A stretch of DNA of 64,000 nucleotides from an uncultured Acholeplasmataceae bacterium (GCA_927441705.1 CAKMKH010000031.1:1-64000); one strand, 5' to 3'; numbered from the stretch's first letter, positions 1 to 8,110 are shown. The notes: generated by a model not told the origin, from the sequence alone. Numbers and translations: made by a program.

Positions 1-131
1 GTTGTATAAAAAACTTCGATTTTGGATATTGAAGAAGCCATTGTTAACATATTTGATGACCCAACAAAAATCGAAGTTTTTTATACAACAAAAGAAGGAC
101 TTCCGGTGATAAAAATATGATTAAATGTATT

Positions 132-220
132 GTTGTATAAAAAACTTCGATTTTGGATATTGAAGAAGCCATTGTTAACATATTTGATGACCCAACAAAA
201 ATCGAAGTTTTTTATACAAC
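132..220. repeat. 23-bp inverted repeat with 43-nt loop inside each tandem copy
   Basis: The first 23 bases of each tandem unit (1-23, 132-154) are the exact reverse complement of 67-89 and 198-220. The right arm is normal coding sequence for the C-terminus of the upstream gene (reads KIEVFYTT), so the left arm looks like a short antisense copy inserted by a foldback event. No U-tract follows, so it is not a convincing terminator. Confidence 0.9.
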
Positions 221-251
221 AAAAGAAGGACTTCCGGTGATAAAAATATGA
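156..251 (+). pseudogene. C-terminal fragment of the gene upstream of rlmH
   Basis: In the frame ending at TGA 249-251 the sequence reads DIEEAIVNIFDDP...GLPVIKI, an ordinary protein-like C-terminus whose stop overlaps the rlmH start as ATGA. Reading upstream, the frame enters the antisense arm and meets a stop at 138. It is therefore only the tail of a gene whose body is missing from the window. A second copy of the same tail lies at 25-120. I do not recognise the family; translational coupling to rlmH is implied by the overlap. Confidence 0.6.
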
Positions 252-691
252 TTAAATGTATTGTTGTCGGAAAAATGAATCATAAGTATTTAAATGAAGG
301 AATTGAATATTATAAAAAGCAACTTCCTACTCAATTAGAAATGATTGAAATCAAGGATGAAAAAGATGCTTCTGGAATGGAAGCTGAGGGTATAAATATA
401 TTAAATAAAATTAAGGATTCTGATGTTGTTGTTGCACTAGCAATTAAAGGAAAAATGATGGATAGTTATCAGTTTTCTAAACTAATTGAAGATGTCAACA
501 CCTATCAGCAAGGAGACTTAGTTTTTGTTATCGGTGGATCTTATGGATTATCAAAAGCTGTATATCAAAGATCAAACCATCAAATATCTTTTTCTAAAAT
601 GACGTTTCCACATCAAATGATGCGTCTTATATTAGTAGAACAAATATATCGTGGGTTTATGATTATGAAAAATCACCCATATCACAAGTAA
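248..691 (+). CDS. rlmH: 23S rRNA (pseudouridine-1915-N3) methyltransferase RlmH
   Basis: RlmH is a SPOUT-family, SAM-dependent enzyme that methylates pseudouridine 1915 in helix 69 of 23S rRNA on the assembled ribosome. The 147-residue product is a little shorter than the usual 155-160. It carries the knot motif FVIGGSYGLS near residues 93-102 and the diagnostic C-terminal run SKMTFPHQMMR...EQIYRGF...HPYHK, which forms the SAM pocket and the conserved terminal YHK. The start at 248 overlaps the stop of an upstream gene fragment. A truncated duplicate of this start lies at 117 in the tandem repeat. Identification is firm. Confidence 0.96.
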   Translation: MIKCIVVGKMNHKYLNEGIEYYKKQLPTQLEMIEIKDEKDASGMEAEGINILNKIKDSDVVVALAIKGKMMDSYQFSKLIEDVNTYQQGDLVFVIGGSYGLSKAVYQRSNHQISFSKMTFPHQMMRLILVEQIYRGFMIMKNHPYHK

Positions 692-704
692 GGATTGATA
701 AATT

Positions 705-1340
705 ATGAAGAAAAAATATATATTTTGGGATTTTAATGGAACTATTTTGGACGATCGTCGATTATGCTTTGACATTTTAAATGAGATGCTTGAAGAAAAT
801 GGACGAAAAAAAGTAACCTTAAAAGATTACTTAATGATTTTCGATTTTCCAGTTAAAAATTATTACGCAAAAGTTTATGATTTAAATGAAACACCATTTA
901 ATGTATTATCAAATAGATTTATAGAACTTTATCAACCAAGAAGTATGAACGAAAAACTTCACTTAGGTGTCATTGATACAATTTTCTATTATAAATCTAT
1001 GGGTGTTAAAAACATATTATTATCGGCATCTGAAAAAGATAATTTAAAGGAACAAGTGGGACATTTTGGTATAAGCCATTATTTTGATGACATATTAGGC
1101 ACACAAAATTCACATGGTGAAAGTAAATTAGAAGTTGCTAAAAAATATGTCAAATCTAAAAAGATTAAGGGTAGTGATGCTGTAATCATTGGAGATACCC
1201 TCCATGATGCTGAAGTTGGAGAAGCTTTAGGCTTTGATATAATATTATATACTAAAGGACATCAACATAAGAGTAGACTTAAAGAATACCAAACCATTGA
1301 CAATTTTTATGAATTAAGCGATATCATCAATAAAAAATAA
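705..1340 (+). CDS. HAD-superfamily hydrolase, phosphoglycolate-phosphatase-like
   Basis: A 211-residue HAD hydrolase with a cap domain, 13 bases after rlmH and probably in the same transcript. Motif I is DFNGTILDD (residues 9-17), motif II is the Ser in LLSASEK, and motif III/IV is GDTLHDAEVG. The usual DxDGT is DFNGT here: the second Asp, normally the general acid/base, is Asn. Some HAD proteins of this branch share that change, so activity may be weak or specialised. The substrate cannot be read from the sequence; a small phosphate ester is likely. Confidence 0.85.
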   Translation: MKKKYIFWDFNGTILDDRRLCFDILNEMLEENGRKKVTLKDYLMIFDFPVKNYYAKVYDLNETPFNVLSNRFIELYQPRSMNEKLHLGVIDTIFYYKSMGVKNILLSASEKDNLKEQVGHFGISHYFDDILGTQNSHGESKLEVAKKYVKSKKIKGSDAVIIGDTLHDAEVGEALGFDIILYTKGHQHKSRLKEYQTIDNFYELSDIINKK

Positions 1341-1374
1341 ATGACAATCACAAACGATTGTCATTTTCTTTTTT
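1341..1374. terminator. Bidirectional intrinsic terminator between HAD gene and mrpD
   Basis: Perfect 9-bp stem ATGACAATC / GATTGTCAT with a 6-nt loop, followed on the plus strand by TTTTCTTTTTT. It lies between convergent genes. Confidence 0.85.
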
Positions 1375-2986
1375 AAAGTATGTAATACAGCATTAATGAT
1401 AAGAATGCAATATAAAATATGAATAAATAATTTGCTGATTCAAAAGTAATTTGATATTCTCTTATTACTCTAACAGGCTTGTAATCTTTTGAAATATAGT
1501 ATTTATATAAAACATATCCGATTGCAATGTACATAAAATAGTCTATCCAAGATCTTAAATCAAATAGTTTCACGTATGAGAAGTCTATATTAAAGATTGC
1601 TAGGCCAATTTCTTTATAAAAAATACCAATAATAATACATAATATACCTATAGTTATAATCGATACGAATTGTTTTGCATCTTTTCGTTTTTCTAATTTA
1701 ACTTTTTCACCAAATAGTATTTGTGAAAATTTTAGGAATGAAGTCACAGTTCCAATGTTTATTAAAGCAAACAAAAACATTTTAAATGGATCTGCTTTAA
1801 AACTATACTTCACAAGTGTTTTAGAAACATAACCATTAAAGAAGGGTGCTCCTGAGATTGCTAGCATACCTATTATTAAAAATATTGAAGTTAATGGCAT
1901 CGATTTAAAAACACCTCTAATGGCATATATTTTCTTAGTTTTATACTCATATATGATTAATCCTGCACATAAGAATAATAAAGATTTAAATAAAGCATGA
2001 TTTACTAGATGAAATAACCCACCATAATAAGATAACCCGTAACCATAAGAAAGTCCCATCATCATTATACCCACTTGAGAAATAGTGTGGTGTGCTAAAA
2101 CTTGTTTCAAATCTTTTTGTGAGAGGGCTAGAATTACTCCTACTAAAGCAGTGAATGCGCCAATATAAAATAGTACTTCAGTCATTTGATATGTTTCATA
2201 ACCAAACATATAAACATGAACTCTTATAAAAAGATAAAGACCTCCTTTAACCAATAATCCAGATAATAAGGCAGATAAAGAAGTATAGGCAACACCATGC
2301 GCACGGGGAAGCCAAGTATATAGTGGGAATAAAGCGGCTTTTACACTTGCGCCAGATATCATCATAATATAAGCAAACTTGATGATTGGTTCATTGGCAT
2401 GATCACTAATATGTGTTGCTAGATATGCCATGTTGATTGACCCATATGTATAATATAGTATAATGATTCCGATTAAGAAAAACATCGCACCAAGTGTATT
2501 TAATAACAAGTAATAAATCGCAGCTTTAAGGGAAGGTCCATTTTTCTTAAAGGATATCAAGATTGTAATTAATACTGTAATAAGTTCTAAAAAAACAAAA
2601 AGATTAAATAAATCGTTTGTTTGCAAGAAAGCTAAAAAGATACCCTCTAAAAACATTAAGAAAAATAAATATTTATGATATTTACTATTTGTTTTAAATG
2701 TGTAGAATAAAATCATTGTCCACATAAAAATCGTTAATCCAATAAATAACAACGATAGACTATCATTTCTTAAAGTAATCGCAAATCTTTCATCCCATCC
2801 ACCTAAAATAATGAATGATATACTAGGATCATTGGGAAGTTCGTAAACATAATATCCAAGTAAGAAGATAAGAATAAGCTGTGTAAGAAAAACTATGTTA
2901 GTTATGAATTTATTTTTAATTAAATAAATAATAACTGCACTAATAATTGGTACAAATATAAATAATACAGGAATAAACTGCGCCAT
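1373..2986 (-). CDS. mrpD: Mrp-type Na+/H+ antiporter large subunit D (NuoN/NuoL-like)
   Basis: A 537-residue membrane protein of the proton-translocating antiporter family shared with complex I. It has about 14 membrane segments, the conserved Glu in VFLELITV (TM5), the Lys in GASVKAALFPLYTWLP (TM7) and LLSGLLVKGG, and the loop LPRAHGVAYTS. It is the last gene of the minus-strand mrp operon and its start overlaps the mrpC stop by one base. It is the only large antiporter-like subunit in the cluster: no gene for the N-terminal MrpA half is present. In Mrp complexes this subunit is thought to move protons or sodium across the membrane. Confidence 0.93.
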   Translation of the reverse strand: MAQFIPVLFIFVPIISAVIIYLIKNKFITNIVFLTQLILIFLLGYYVYELPNDPSISFIILGGWDERFAITLRNDSLSLLFIGLTIFMWTMILFYTFKTNSKYHKYLFFLMFLEGIFLAFLQTNDLFNLFVFLELITVLITILISFKKNGPSLKAAIYYLLLNTLGAMFFLIGIIILYYTYGSINMAYLATHISDHANEPIIKFAYIMMISGASVKAALFPLYTWLPRAHGVAYTSLSALLSGLLVKGGLYLFIRVHVYMFGYETYQMTEVLFYIGAFTALVGVILALSQKDLKQVLAHHTISQVGIMMMGLSYGYGLSYYGGLFHLVNHALFKSLLFLCAGLIIYEYKTKKIYAIRGVFKSMPLTSIFLIIGMLAISGAPFFNGYVSKTLVKYSFKADPFKMFLFALINIGTVTSFLKFSQILFGEKVKLEKRKDAKQFVSIITIGILCIIIGIFYKEIGLAIFNIDFSYVKLFDLRSWIDYFMYIAIGYVLYKYYISKDYKPVRVIREYQITFESANYLFIFYIAFLSLMLYYIL

Positions 2987-3315
2987 TATTTATCCCCCTT
3001 AAAAATAACTTTCCATTCTATGCTTCCATAGTGGTGAAAAATTTTAATACAAAGCATAAGAGCTAATGAAGTTATCGTAGATCCGATAACAATAGTTGTT
3101 ATCATTAAGGCTTGAGGAAGCGGATCAACAATATCTAGTCCAAGGGTAGTTAGTATTGGGATAAGACCACCTTCATATGCACCAAAATTTAAAAATAATA
3201 AAATAGTTCCAGCTTCAACAATTGTTATACAGAAAACAGATTTTATGATATTTTTACTAATAGCTAAACCGTAAATTCCTATAAGAATTACGATAAACGA
3301 TAAAATCGGATTCAT
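2986..3315 (-). CDS. mrpC: Mrp antiporter subunit C (NuoK-like)
   Basis: A 109-residue protein with three predicted membrane helices and the NuoK/MrpC pattern: a Glu in the second helix (CITIVEAGTILLFLNFG) and the loop DPLPQALMITTIVIGSTITSLAL. It is the homologue of complex I NuoK and forms part of the proton path next to MrpD. It sits between mrpB (one-base gap) and mrpD (one-base overlap), so translation is likely coupled. Family assignment is firm. Confidence 0.94.
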   Translation of the reverse strand: MNPILSFIVILIGIYGLAISKNIIKSVFCITIVEAGTILLFLNFGAYEGGLIPILTTLGLDIVDPLPQALMITTIVIGSTITSLALMLCIKIFHHYGSIEWKVIFKGDK

Positions 3316-3316
3316 A

Positions 3317-4018
3317 TTATCTGCCCTCCTTTAAGAATGCTGTAAAAATTGCTACTAAACCTAATGAAACTTTTGCACCAATTAATATATTCATAGCTGT
3401 TAAGAAAATTGCTTTATATTCAATATTTGAATTCACTGGCATAAAGTTTGTGAAAAGTTCTCCTCTTGTAAAAAAAGATAATGATGATATTAGGATAAGA
3501 AATAGAAATAGAAATTTTTCAATAGTTAATACACGGTGGACATTCACAGTTTTAGTTATGTCAATATAATATAGAATTAAAATAGCAGTAGCAACTATTG
3601 CGCCACCTTGAAATCCTCCACCAGGAGATAAGTGACCATTGACGATAACATAAATGCCAAATAGTAACATGATTGGATATAAAATTCTACTGAATGTAAC
3701 AAATAATTCAGGAGTTTTTTGTTTATCTAGCATAAATGTTGCATTTTTCTCATCAATCGTATGTTCAGAGATTAACATAACACCGGAAACCGCAATAAGG
3801 AGAATTGCTGCTTCAAATAAACTATCAAAAAGTCTATAGTCCAAGTATATGCCCGTTACTAAATTAAGACTGCCTGTATCGGTATATCCATTTTGGCTAA
3901 AAAATATTTTTCCTGAATTATTATAAATCCCTTCAAATGATTCCATAGATGTTATAAAAACAAATAATATAAAAACTAATAATAAGATAAGTGTTATTCT
4001 TTTAATCAATGGACTCAC
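3317..4018 (-). CDS. mrpB: Mrp antiporter subunit B with fused MbhE-like N-terminal part
   Basis: 233 residues, much longer than a simple MrpB (about 140). The C-terminal part is MrpB-like, with FSRILYPIMLLFGIYVIVNGHLSPGGGFQGGAIVA. The N-terminal part contains TGSLNLVTGIYLDYRLFDSLFE, the pattern of the MbhE domain found at the C-terminus of canonical MrpA. The gene is therefore a fusion of the MrpA tail with MrpB. It overlaps the upstream DUF4040 gene by 17 bases. The arrangement resembles the Mbh/Mrp modules of Thermotoga and archaea more than the seven-gene Bacillus operon. Confidence 0.88.
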   Translation of the reverse strand: MSPLIKRITLILLLVFILFVFITSMESFEGIYNNSGKIFFSQNGYTDTGSLNLVTGIYLDYRLFDSLFEAAILLIAVSGVMLISEHTIDEKNATFMLDKQKTPELFVTFSRILYPIMLLFGIYVIVNGHLSPGGGFQGGAIVATAILILYYIDITKTVNVHRVLTIEKFLFLFLILISSLSFFTRGELFTNFMPVNSNIEYKAIFLTAMNILIGAKVSLGLVAIFTAFLKEGR

Positions 4019-4571
4019 CTTCCTTAAACGTTACGATTTCTATATAATCGTAAGCGAAGGTTTCTTTGATAAGGTGGTCCATCAAAATAGAACTTTGTTT
4101 ACCTTTTAAAATAAATTTTTGTTTTACATGATCAAAAGAAATAATTAAATCCACGTTTAAATCAGTTGTTAAGTCTTCATCTGAACCCTTAATGTTTGCA
4201 CACACATTCATTTTTAAGTCGTTATGATCAACGAAATTATTTAATACTTGATAAAGTTCTATGTTCTTTTCATCTATATTCTCATCAGTGATATGATCAT
4301 GATCCACACGATCTAAAACAATGAATTCTCTTTGTCTAGAAATACTGATAACATAAATGAGTGGGATAATTGCAGATCCTATGGCAACTTCAGCAATGGC
4401 AACATCAGGAGCTTGATTTAAAACATAGAGTGTAGCAGCAACTAGTCCAAAAGAAGAAATGTAGATAATAATCGTAAAGTTTTCTTTATGAAAAACAATA
4501 GCTAAAGCAATAATAATTAAAAGAACTTGAAGTAAAGTAGGTATAAGATCATTCATTTTTGACATCCTCAC
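4002..4571 (-). CDS. MbhD-like (DUF4040) Mrp subunit with soluble C-terminal extension
   Basis: A 189-residue protein. Residues about 8-80 are three membrane helices with YVLNQAPDVAIAEVAIGSAIIPLIYVI, the DUF4040/MbhD signature found near the end of canonical MrpA; the acidic residues in PDVAIAE are typical. Residues about 85-189 form a charged, apparently soluble domain (HDHITDENIDEKN... to ETFAYDYIEIVTFKEGE) that I do not recognise and that the usual MbhD lacks. The gene overlaps mrpG by 23 bases and mrpB by 17. The membrane part is firm; the role of the tail is unknown. Confidence 0.85.
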   Translation of the reverse strand: MRMSKMNDLIPTLLQVLLIIIALAIVFHKENFTIIIYISSFGLVAATLYVLNQAPDVAIAEVAIGSAIIPLIYVISISRQREFIVLDRVDHDHITDENIDEKNIELYQVLNNFVDHNDLKMNVCANIKGSDEDLTTDLNVDLIISFDHVKQKFILKGKQSSILMDHLIKETFAYDYIEIVTFKEGESID

Positions 4572-4857
4572 TTTCTTTTAGAGGTATGCCAATTAAGTAA
4601 GCAGATCTTATGTTAACATGAGAACTAATTGGATTTGTGATGACTAAAAATAAAATAAGAAGAACTAATCTAAAACCATACTCAATTTGCCATGTAATAA
4701 ATACCAGTGAAAATAATACTAAAAAACTACCTACTGTATCAATAGTTGCAGCGGTTAAAATTCGAGTATATAAATTTTTTAATGAAAATATGGCAATCAT
4801 GCCAAATATTATAAACAGCCATGCGATAGCTATAATGACATAAGCGATAATATTCAT
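4549..4857 (-). CDS. mrpG: Mrp antiporter subunit G
   Basis: 102 residues with three predicted helices. It carries the MrpG/MnhG hallmarks: a leading hydrophobic segment followed by SLKNLYTRILTAATIDTVGSFLVLF, and later the TNPISSH motif. It is a small accessory membrane subunit needed for assembly and activity of Mrp antiporters. It overlaps mrpF by four bases (ATGA) and the DUF4040 gene by 23 bases. Confidence 0.92.
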   Translation of the reverse strand: MNIIAYVIIAIAWLFIIFGMIAIFSLKNLYTRILTAATIDTVGSFLVLFSLVFITWQIEYGFRLVLLILFLVITNPISSHVNIRSAYLIGIPLKESEDVKNE

Positions 4858-5129
4858 TTTTGTCTACTCCCTGCCATAATAAATTTTGAAAGTAGGGTCA
4901 TCGTCAAAAATCCGATGATACCATAAGTGATCGCGATATCTAGTAATACAAGACGTTCTAAGTAAACAGCATATACTGCAATAAATAGAACAACTTTAGC
5001 AGACATTAAGTTTAACATCAAGATTTTGTCCCAAAGTGTTTTTGAATAGATAAGTCTAATTAAAGATAGGATCATTGCAATGACTAAAACGAATAGAGTG
5101 ATTAATAAGAATAATTTAATTAGAGTCAT
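4854..5129 (-). CDS. mrpF: Mrp antiporter subunit F
   Basis: 91 residues with three membrane helices. The central RLIYSKTLWDKILMLNLMSAKVVL and the following DIAITYGIIGFLTMTLLSKFI match the MrpF/MnhF family, including the Asp of helix 3. It lies in the E-F-G-D(DUF4040)-B-C-D order and overlaps mrpE by 14 bases and mrpG by four, which suggests coupled translation and fixed stoichiometry. Confidence 0.92.
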   Translation of the reverse strand: MTLIKLFLLITLFVLVIAMILSLIRLIYSKTLWDKILMLNLMSAKVVLFIAVYAVYLERLVLLDIAITYGIIGFLTMTLLSKFIMAGSRQK

Positions 5130-5631
5130 AATGATCCTCCTTTTTCAATAAGAATTTTTCAAAACGATCTCTAATAGGTTTTGCAAGAGTTTCATGATCT
5201 GTTTTAGGATCGGCAAGCACCATCACAAAAATAGTTTTATTTGTAACTTCAATACTAATAGTTCCTGGTGTTAGTGTAATAGAATTAGCCACTATAGCAA
5301 CTTGAATTGGAGTCAAGTGTTCAAGAGTTATCTTAAATACAACGGGTTCATAATTACCTTTAAATAAGTTTATAACATATAAGATGGATGATCTAAATAT
5401 TTCATAAAAGAGAACAAAGAAATATAAAAATAATTTTCCAAAGTGTACACCTTGAAATTTAAAACCTTCATCATCATATAAAACTTGATATGTAAATATG
5501 GCAACAAAAAAAGAAATCGCCACACCGAAAATAATAGTTCTTAATTCAAAATTGAAATTGAATAAAAACCATAGTATCAGCATGACGATAAAAAATTTTA
5601 ATCTAGAGATTATATTTTTCACGAGCATCAT
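5116..5631 (-). CDS. mrpE: Mrp antiporter subunit E
   Basis: 171 residues, first gene of the minus-strand operon. It has an N-terminal pair of membrane helices (FIVMLILWFLFNFNF, IIFGVAISFFVAIF) and a C-terminal cytoplasmic part with ANSITLTPGTISIEV, the clearest MrpE signature. MrpE is an accessory subunit of the hetero-oligomeric cation/proton antiporter. The start is uncertain: GGGAGA sits directly before ATGATG, so the second ATG or the GTG three codons in may be used. Loss of sodium or alkali tolerance would be the expected defect if the operon were inactive. Confidence 0.92.
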   Translation of the reverse strand: MMLVKNIISRLKFFIVMLILWFLFNFNFELRTIIFGVAISFFVAIFTYQVLYDDEGFKFQGVHFGKLFLYFFVLFYEIFRSSILYVINLFKGNYEPVVFKITLEHLTPIQVAIVANSITLTPGTISIEVTNKTIFVMVLADPKTDHETLAKPIRDRFEKFLLKKEDHYDSN

Positions 5632-5796
5632 TCTCCCAAATGAAATTTTATTATATTATATCATAGGATAATAACTAATCATAGAGTGTAAGGAATGTAG
5701 GCTATATATTTTCATTTTTATATCTCTATATGATAAAAATTTATATTCATATGACTCAAAATATGATATGATAAATAAAAAGGAGATAATATAAAT

Positions 5797-6231
5797 ATGA
5801 AGAAAAGAGCGACCACTTTTTTTAAGGGGTTTAAAGAATTTATTTCCAAAGGTAATATCATTGATTTAGCTGTTGCGTTCATTATAGGGGTTGCATTTAA
5901 AGAAATAATTACCTCTTTGGTAAATGATATTATTATGCCACTAGTGACATCTTTAACAGGAGAAGCAAATTTCACAGATCTTGTTTGGTACATCAACAAT
6001 GCTGAAATTAGATATGGTTCATTTATACAACAAATCATCGAATTTTTAATTATTGCGTTTAGTATCTATGCCGCAATAACACTTGTAATAAAGAGAAAAG
6101 AATTTAATGAAAGAGTAGCTAAAGATCATGCTCCAGTTGTCGAAGAAGCACCAAAAGAAGTTGTTATACCTGAAGATATAAAATTATTAACTGAAATTAG
6201 AGATCAATTAAAAGAAATACAGAAGAAATAA
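5797..6231 (+). CDS. mscL: Large-conductance mechanosensitive channel MscL
   Basis: A 144-residue pentameric channel that opens under membrane tension and releases solutes on osmotic downshock. The N-terminal amphipathic helix and TM1 are clear (FKEFISKGNIIDLAVAFIIG, then AFKEIITSLVNDIIMP), TM2 is IIEFLIIAFSIYAAITLVI, and the C-terminus has the typical cytoplasmic helix (LTEIRDQLKEIQKK). AAAAGGAG precedes the ATG. It is divergent from the mrp operon across 165 bases and is followed 9 bases later by a DegV gene, which may share its transcript. Confidence 0.96.
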   Translation: MKKRATTFFKGFKEFISKGNIIDLAVAFIIGVAFKEIITSLVNDIIMPLVTSLTGEANFTDLVWYINNAEIRYGSFIQQIIEFLIIAFSIYAAITLVIKRKEFNERVAKDHAPVVEEAPKEVVIPEDIKLLTEIRDQLKEIQKK

Positions 6232-6240
6232 GGAGATTAT

Positions 6241-7092
6241 ATGAAGAAAATAGCAATATTAACTTGTAGTAATGCAGGTCTAGATTATCTTGATTATCCA
6301 AAAGATATTCGTATATTACGTTCTGTTATTCATTTTGGGACAGATGAAAGTTTTAATGACTTTATTGATATGGATGCAAAAACTTTTTATGAGCGCATAA
6401 AAAAAGATCCAAATGATATTCCAAAAACATCATATGTATCTATAGGCAAAATGATAGAAACTTTTGAAGAGTTAGAAAAAGAAGGTTATGAGGAAGCATT
6501 AGTCATTGTGATTTCTTCAGAACTTAGTGGACTTTATGAAGCTGTTAAAAGAACTGCTAGTGAAGTTAAAATTAAAGTTACTGTTTTTGATTCTAAAACT
6601 TTAGCTTATGGCGAAGCTTATATGGTATTAGAAGCACATCGTTTAGCACAAGAAGGAAAAAGTGTCACAGAAATTCTACCTTATCTAGAGAAAATAAGAG
6701 ATCACGATAAAGTCTTTTTTGCAGTTGATACCCTTTTATATCTTGTTAAAAATGGCAGACTATCAAAACTCTCTGGTACACTAGGAACAATGTTGCAATT
6801 AAAACCGTTATTAGTATTAGGTGACAATGGTAAAGTTGAAACTCTAGAAAAGATCAGAACTATACATAAAGCACACATGCGTGTTTTAGAAAAATATATT
6901 GAAGAGACAAAAAACAAAAATGTAATCACATATATTTCTCATGCTCATGCAGATGAATATGTGGGTTGGTTTGTATCGAAAATCAAAGAAGCATTTCCAG
7001 ATAGAGAAGTTATTGTTGCTTATTTAACACCAGTTGTTGGCGCACATACTGGTCCTAATGGTATTGGTGTTGGATATATTCAAATTGACTAA
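6241..7092 (+). CDS. DegV family fatty-acid-binding protein (FakB-like)
   Basis: 283 residues of the DegV fold. In the best studied members (FakB) this protein holds a fatty acid for phosphorylation by the FakA kinase. Diagnostic blocks are VIVISSELSGLYEA (about residues 86-99) and KNGRLSKLSGTLGTMLQLKPLL, with the late GPNGIGVGY near the C-terminus. FakA is not in this window. The RBS AAGGAG lies before the ATG and only nine bases separate it from mscL. Family assignment is firm; ligand and partner are inferred. Confidence 0.92.
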   Translation: MKKIAILTCSNAGLDYLDYPKDIRILRSVIHFGTDESFNDFIDMDAKTFYERIKKDPNDIPKTSYVSIGKMIETFEELEKEGYEEALVIVISSELSGLYEAVKRTASEVKIKVTVFDSKTLAYGEAYMVLEAHRLAQEGKSVTEILPYLEKIRDHDKVFFAVDTLLYLVKNGRLSKLSGTLGTMLQLKPLLVLGDNGKVETLEKIRTIHKAHMRVLEKYIEETKNKNVITYISHAHADEYVGWFVSKIKEAFPDREVIVAYLTPVVGAHTGPNGIGVGYIQID

Positions 7093-7104
7093 TTTAATTT
7101 AATT

Positions 7105-7147
7105 AAAAGGGATTTTGGTAGATGTACTCAACCAAAATCCCTTTTTT
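7105..7147. terminator. Bidirectional terminator between degV and the HAAS-domain gene
   Basis: Perfect 15-bp stem AAAAGGGATTTTGGT / ACCAAAATCCCTTTT with an 11-nt loop and T-rich flanks on both strands, between convergent genes. Confidence 0.92.
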
Positions 7148-7150
7148 ATT

Positions 7151-8110
7151 TTATGCGTTTTCAATAACAGCAACTATTGGAATAAGCAAGAATGCGATCC
7201 ATGATATTTCAAACAATCCAAAGAAATAACCTAGGCTATAAAATATCACAACTGCAATGAATGGCATGTATGGTGTGATTTTTTTAGAATGATCAAATAA
7301 GAAGATAGATGTTACAGGTATTAAAAGCAGAATCATCCAACTATATCCCCAACCATCTAGCAATAAACCAATTGCTAAAAAAGTTGATAATGATAATAAC
7401 AAAACGATAAGAAAGGTAATTGCACTTTTTCTTTTTAAAGGATCTTTTATGACTAATTCGAATTTAAGTTCTGCAAAATATAAGCCAACTATAGCTGGTA
7501 AAAGAAATCCAAAGAGGCCAATCATGAAATCATTATACATGTATCCCATGATAAGATAAAATGCAGCAGCTAATAGTAGTGATCCAACAAACATTAATTT
7601 CTTTATTGTATTCTTTTCATAAATCATTGAAACTATTGGAATAATCAAAAATATCAACCACGTAGGATTCCAGTTAGAAGTATAAGTTCCCACCAATATG
7701 AAAATAACAATTGCTAAAAATGGTGATAAAGCAACTATTTTTTCTTTTGTATCAGTGCTTAATATAATTGCAGTTACAGGGATTAGCAAGAACACAAGCC
7801 ATGTCGGATGCCAGATGTCAGTAGTTAAACCGATAAGCATAAATGTTATGACCGCAAAAAACGGAGATAAAGCTATGATTTTGTTACTATGTTTTTTTGA
7901 ACTTTTTAGGGTTAACGTGTCTCTTAGCTCATAATAAACTTGTTTTGGTTGTCCCAACAAATTATAAACTTCTTCATCCGATAATCCTCTTTCTAGAGCA
8001 TCATCATACATTTGCTCATAATCTATAAGAACGTCTTTTATTTCTTCGTCTTTTATTTCGTGTGATAATAATTCCTGTCTTAGTGCTTCTAAATATAATT
8101 TTTTATTCAT
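7151..8110 (-). CDS. HAAS-domain (DUF1700-type) multipass membrane protein
   Basis: 319 residues. Residues 1-68 form a soluble HAAS-type helical domain (LYLEALRQELLSHEIKDEEI... EEVYNLLGQPKQVYYELRD), commonly encoded beside PadR regulators. The rest is about nine membrane helices built from a repeated two-helix unit: SPFFAVITFMLIG...PTWLVFLLIPVTAII recurs at least three more times with variations such as SPFLAIVIF...PTWLIFLIIPI. The gene overlaps the padR stop by eight bases, so the two are co-translated. It is probably the target or sensor of the PadR unit; transport substrate or signal is unknown. Confidence 0.82.
   Translation of the reverse strand: MNKKLYLEALRQELLSHEIKDEEIKDVLIDYEQMYDDALERGLSDEEVYNLLGQPKQVYYELRDTLTLKSSKKHSNKIIALSPFFAVITFMLIGLTTDIWHPTWLVFLLIPVTAIILSTDTKEKIVALSPFLAIVIFILVGTYTSNWNPTWLIFLIIPIVSMIYEKNTIKKLMFVGSLLLAAAFYLIMGYMYNDFMIGLFGFLLPAIVGLYFAELKFELVIKDPLKRKSAITFLIVLLLSLSTFLAIGLLLDGWGYSWMILLLIPVTSIFLFDHSKKITPYMPFIAVVIFYSLGYFFGLFEISWIAFLLIPIVAVIENA

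Larger units (their letters stand above)
1..262. repeat. 131-bp perfect tandem duplication at window start
   Basis: Bases 1-131 and 132-262 are identical. Each unit holds, in order, a 23-bp antisense arm, the last 31 codons of an upstream gene and the first codons of rlmH. In copy 1 the rlmH start (ATG at 117) reads MIKCIVV and then hits TAA at 138, so only copy 2 (ATG at 248) continues into the full gene. The join from rlmH into the antisense arm falls on a shared GTTGT. The position at the very edge of the window suggests an assembly or amplification artefact, but a real duplication cannot be excluded from sequence alone. Confidence 0.95.
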
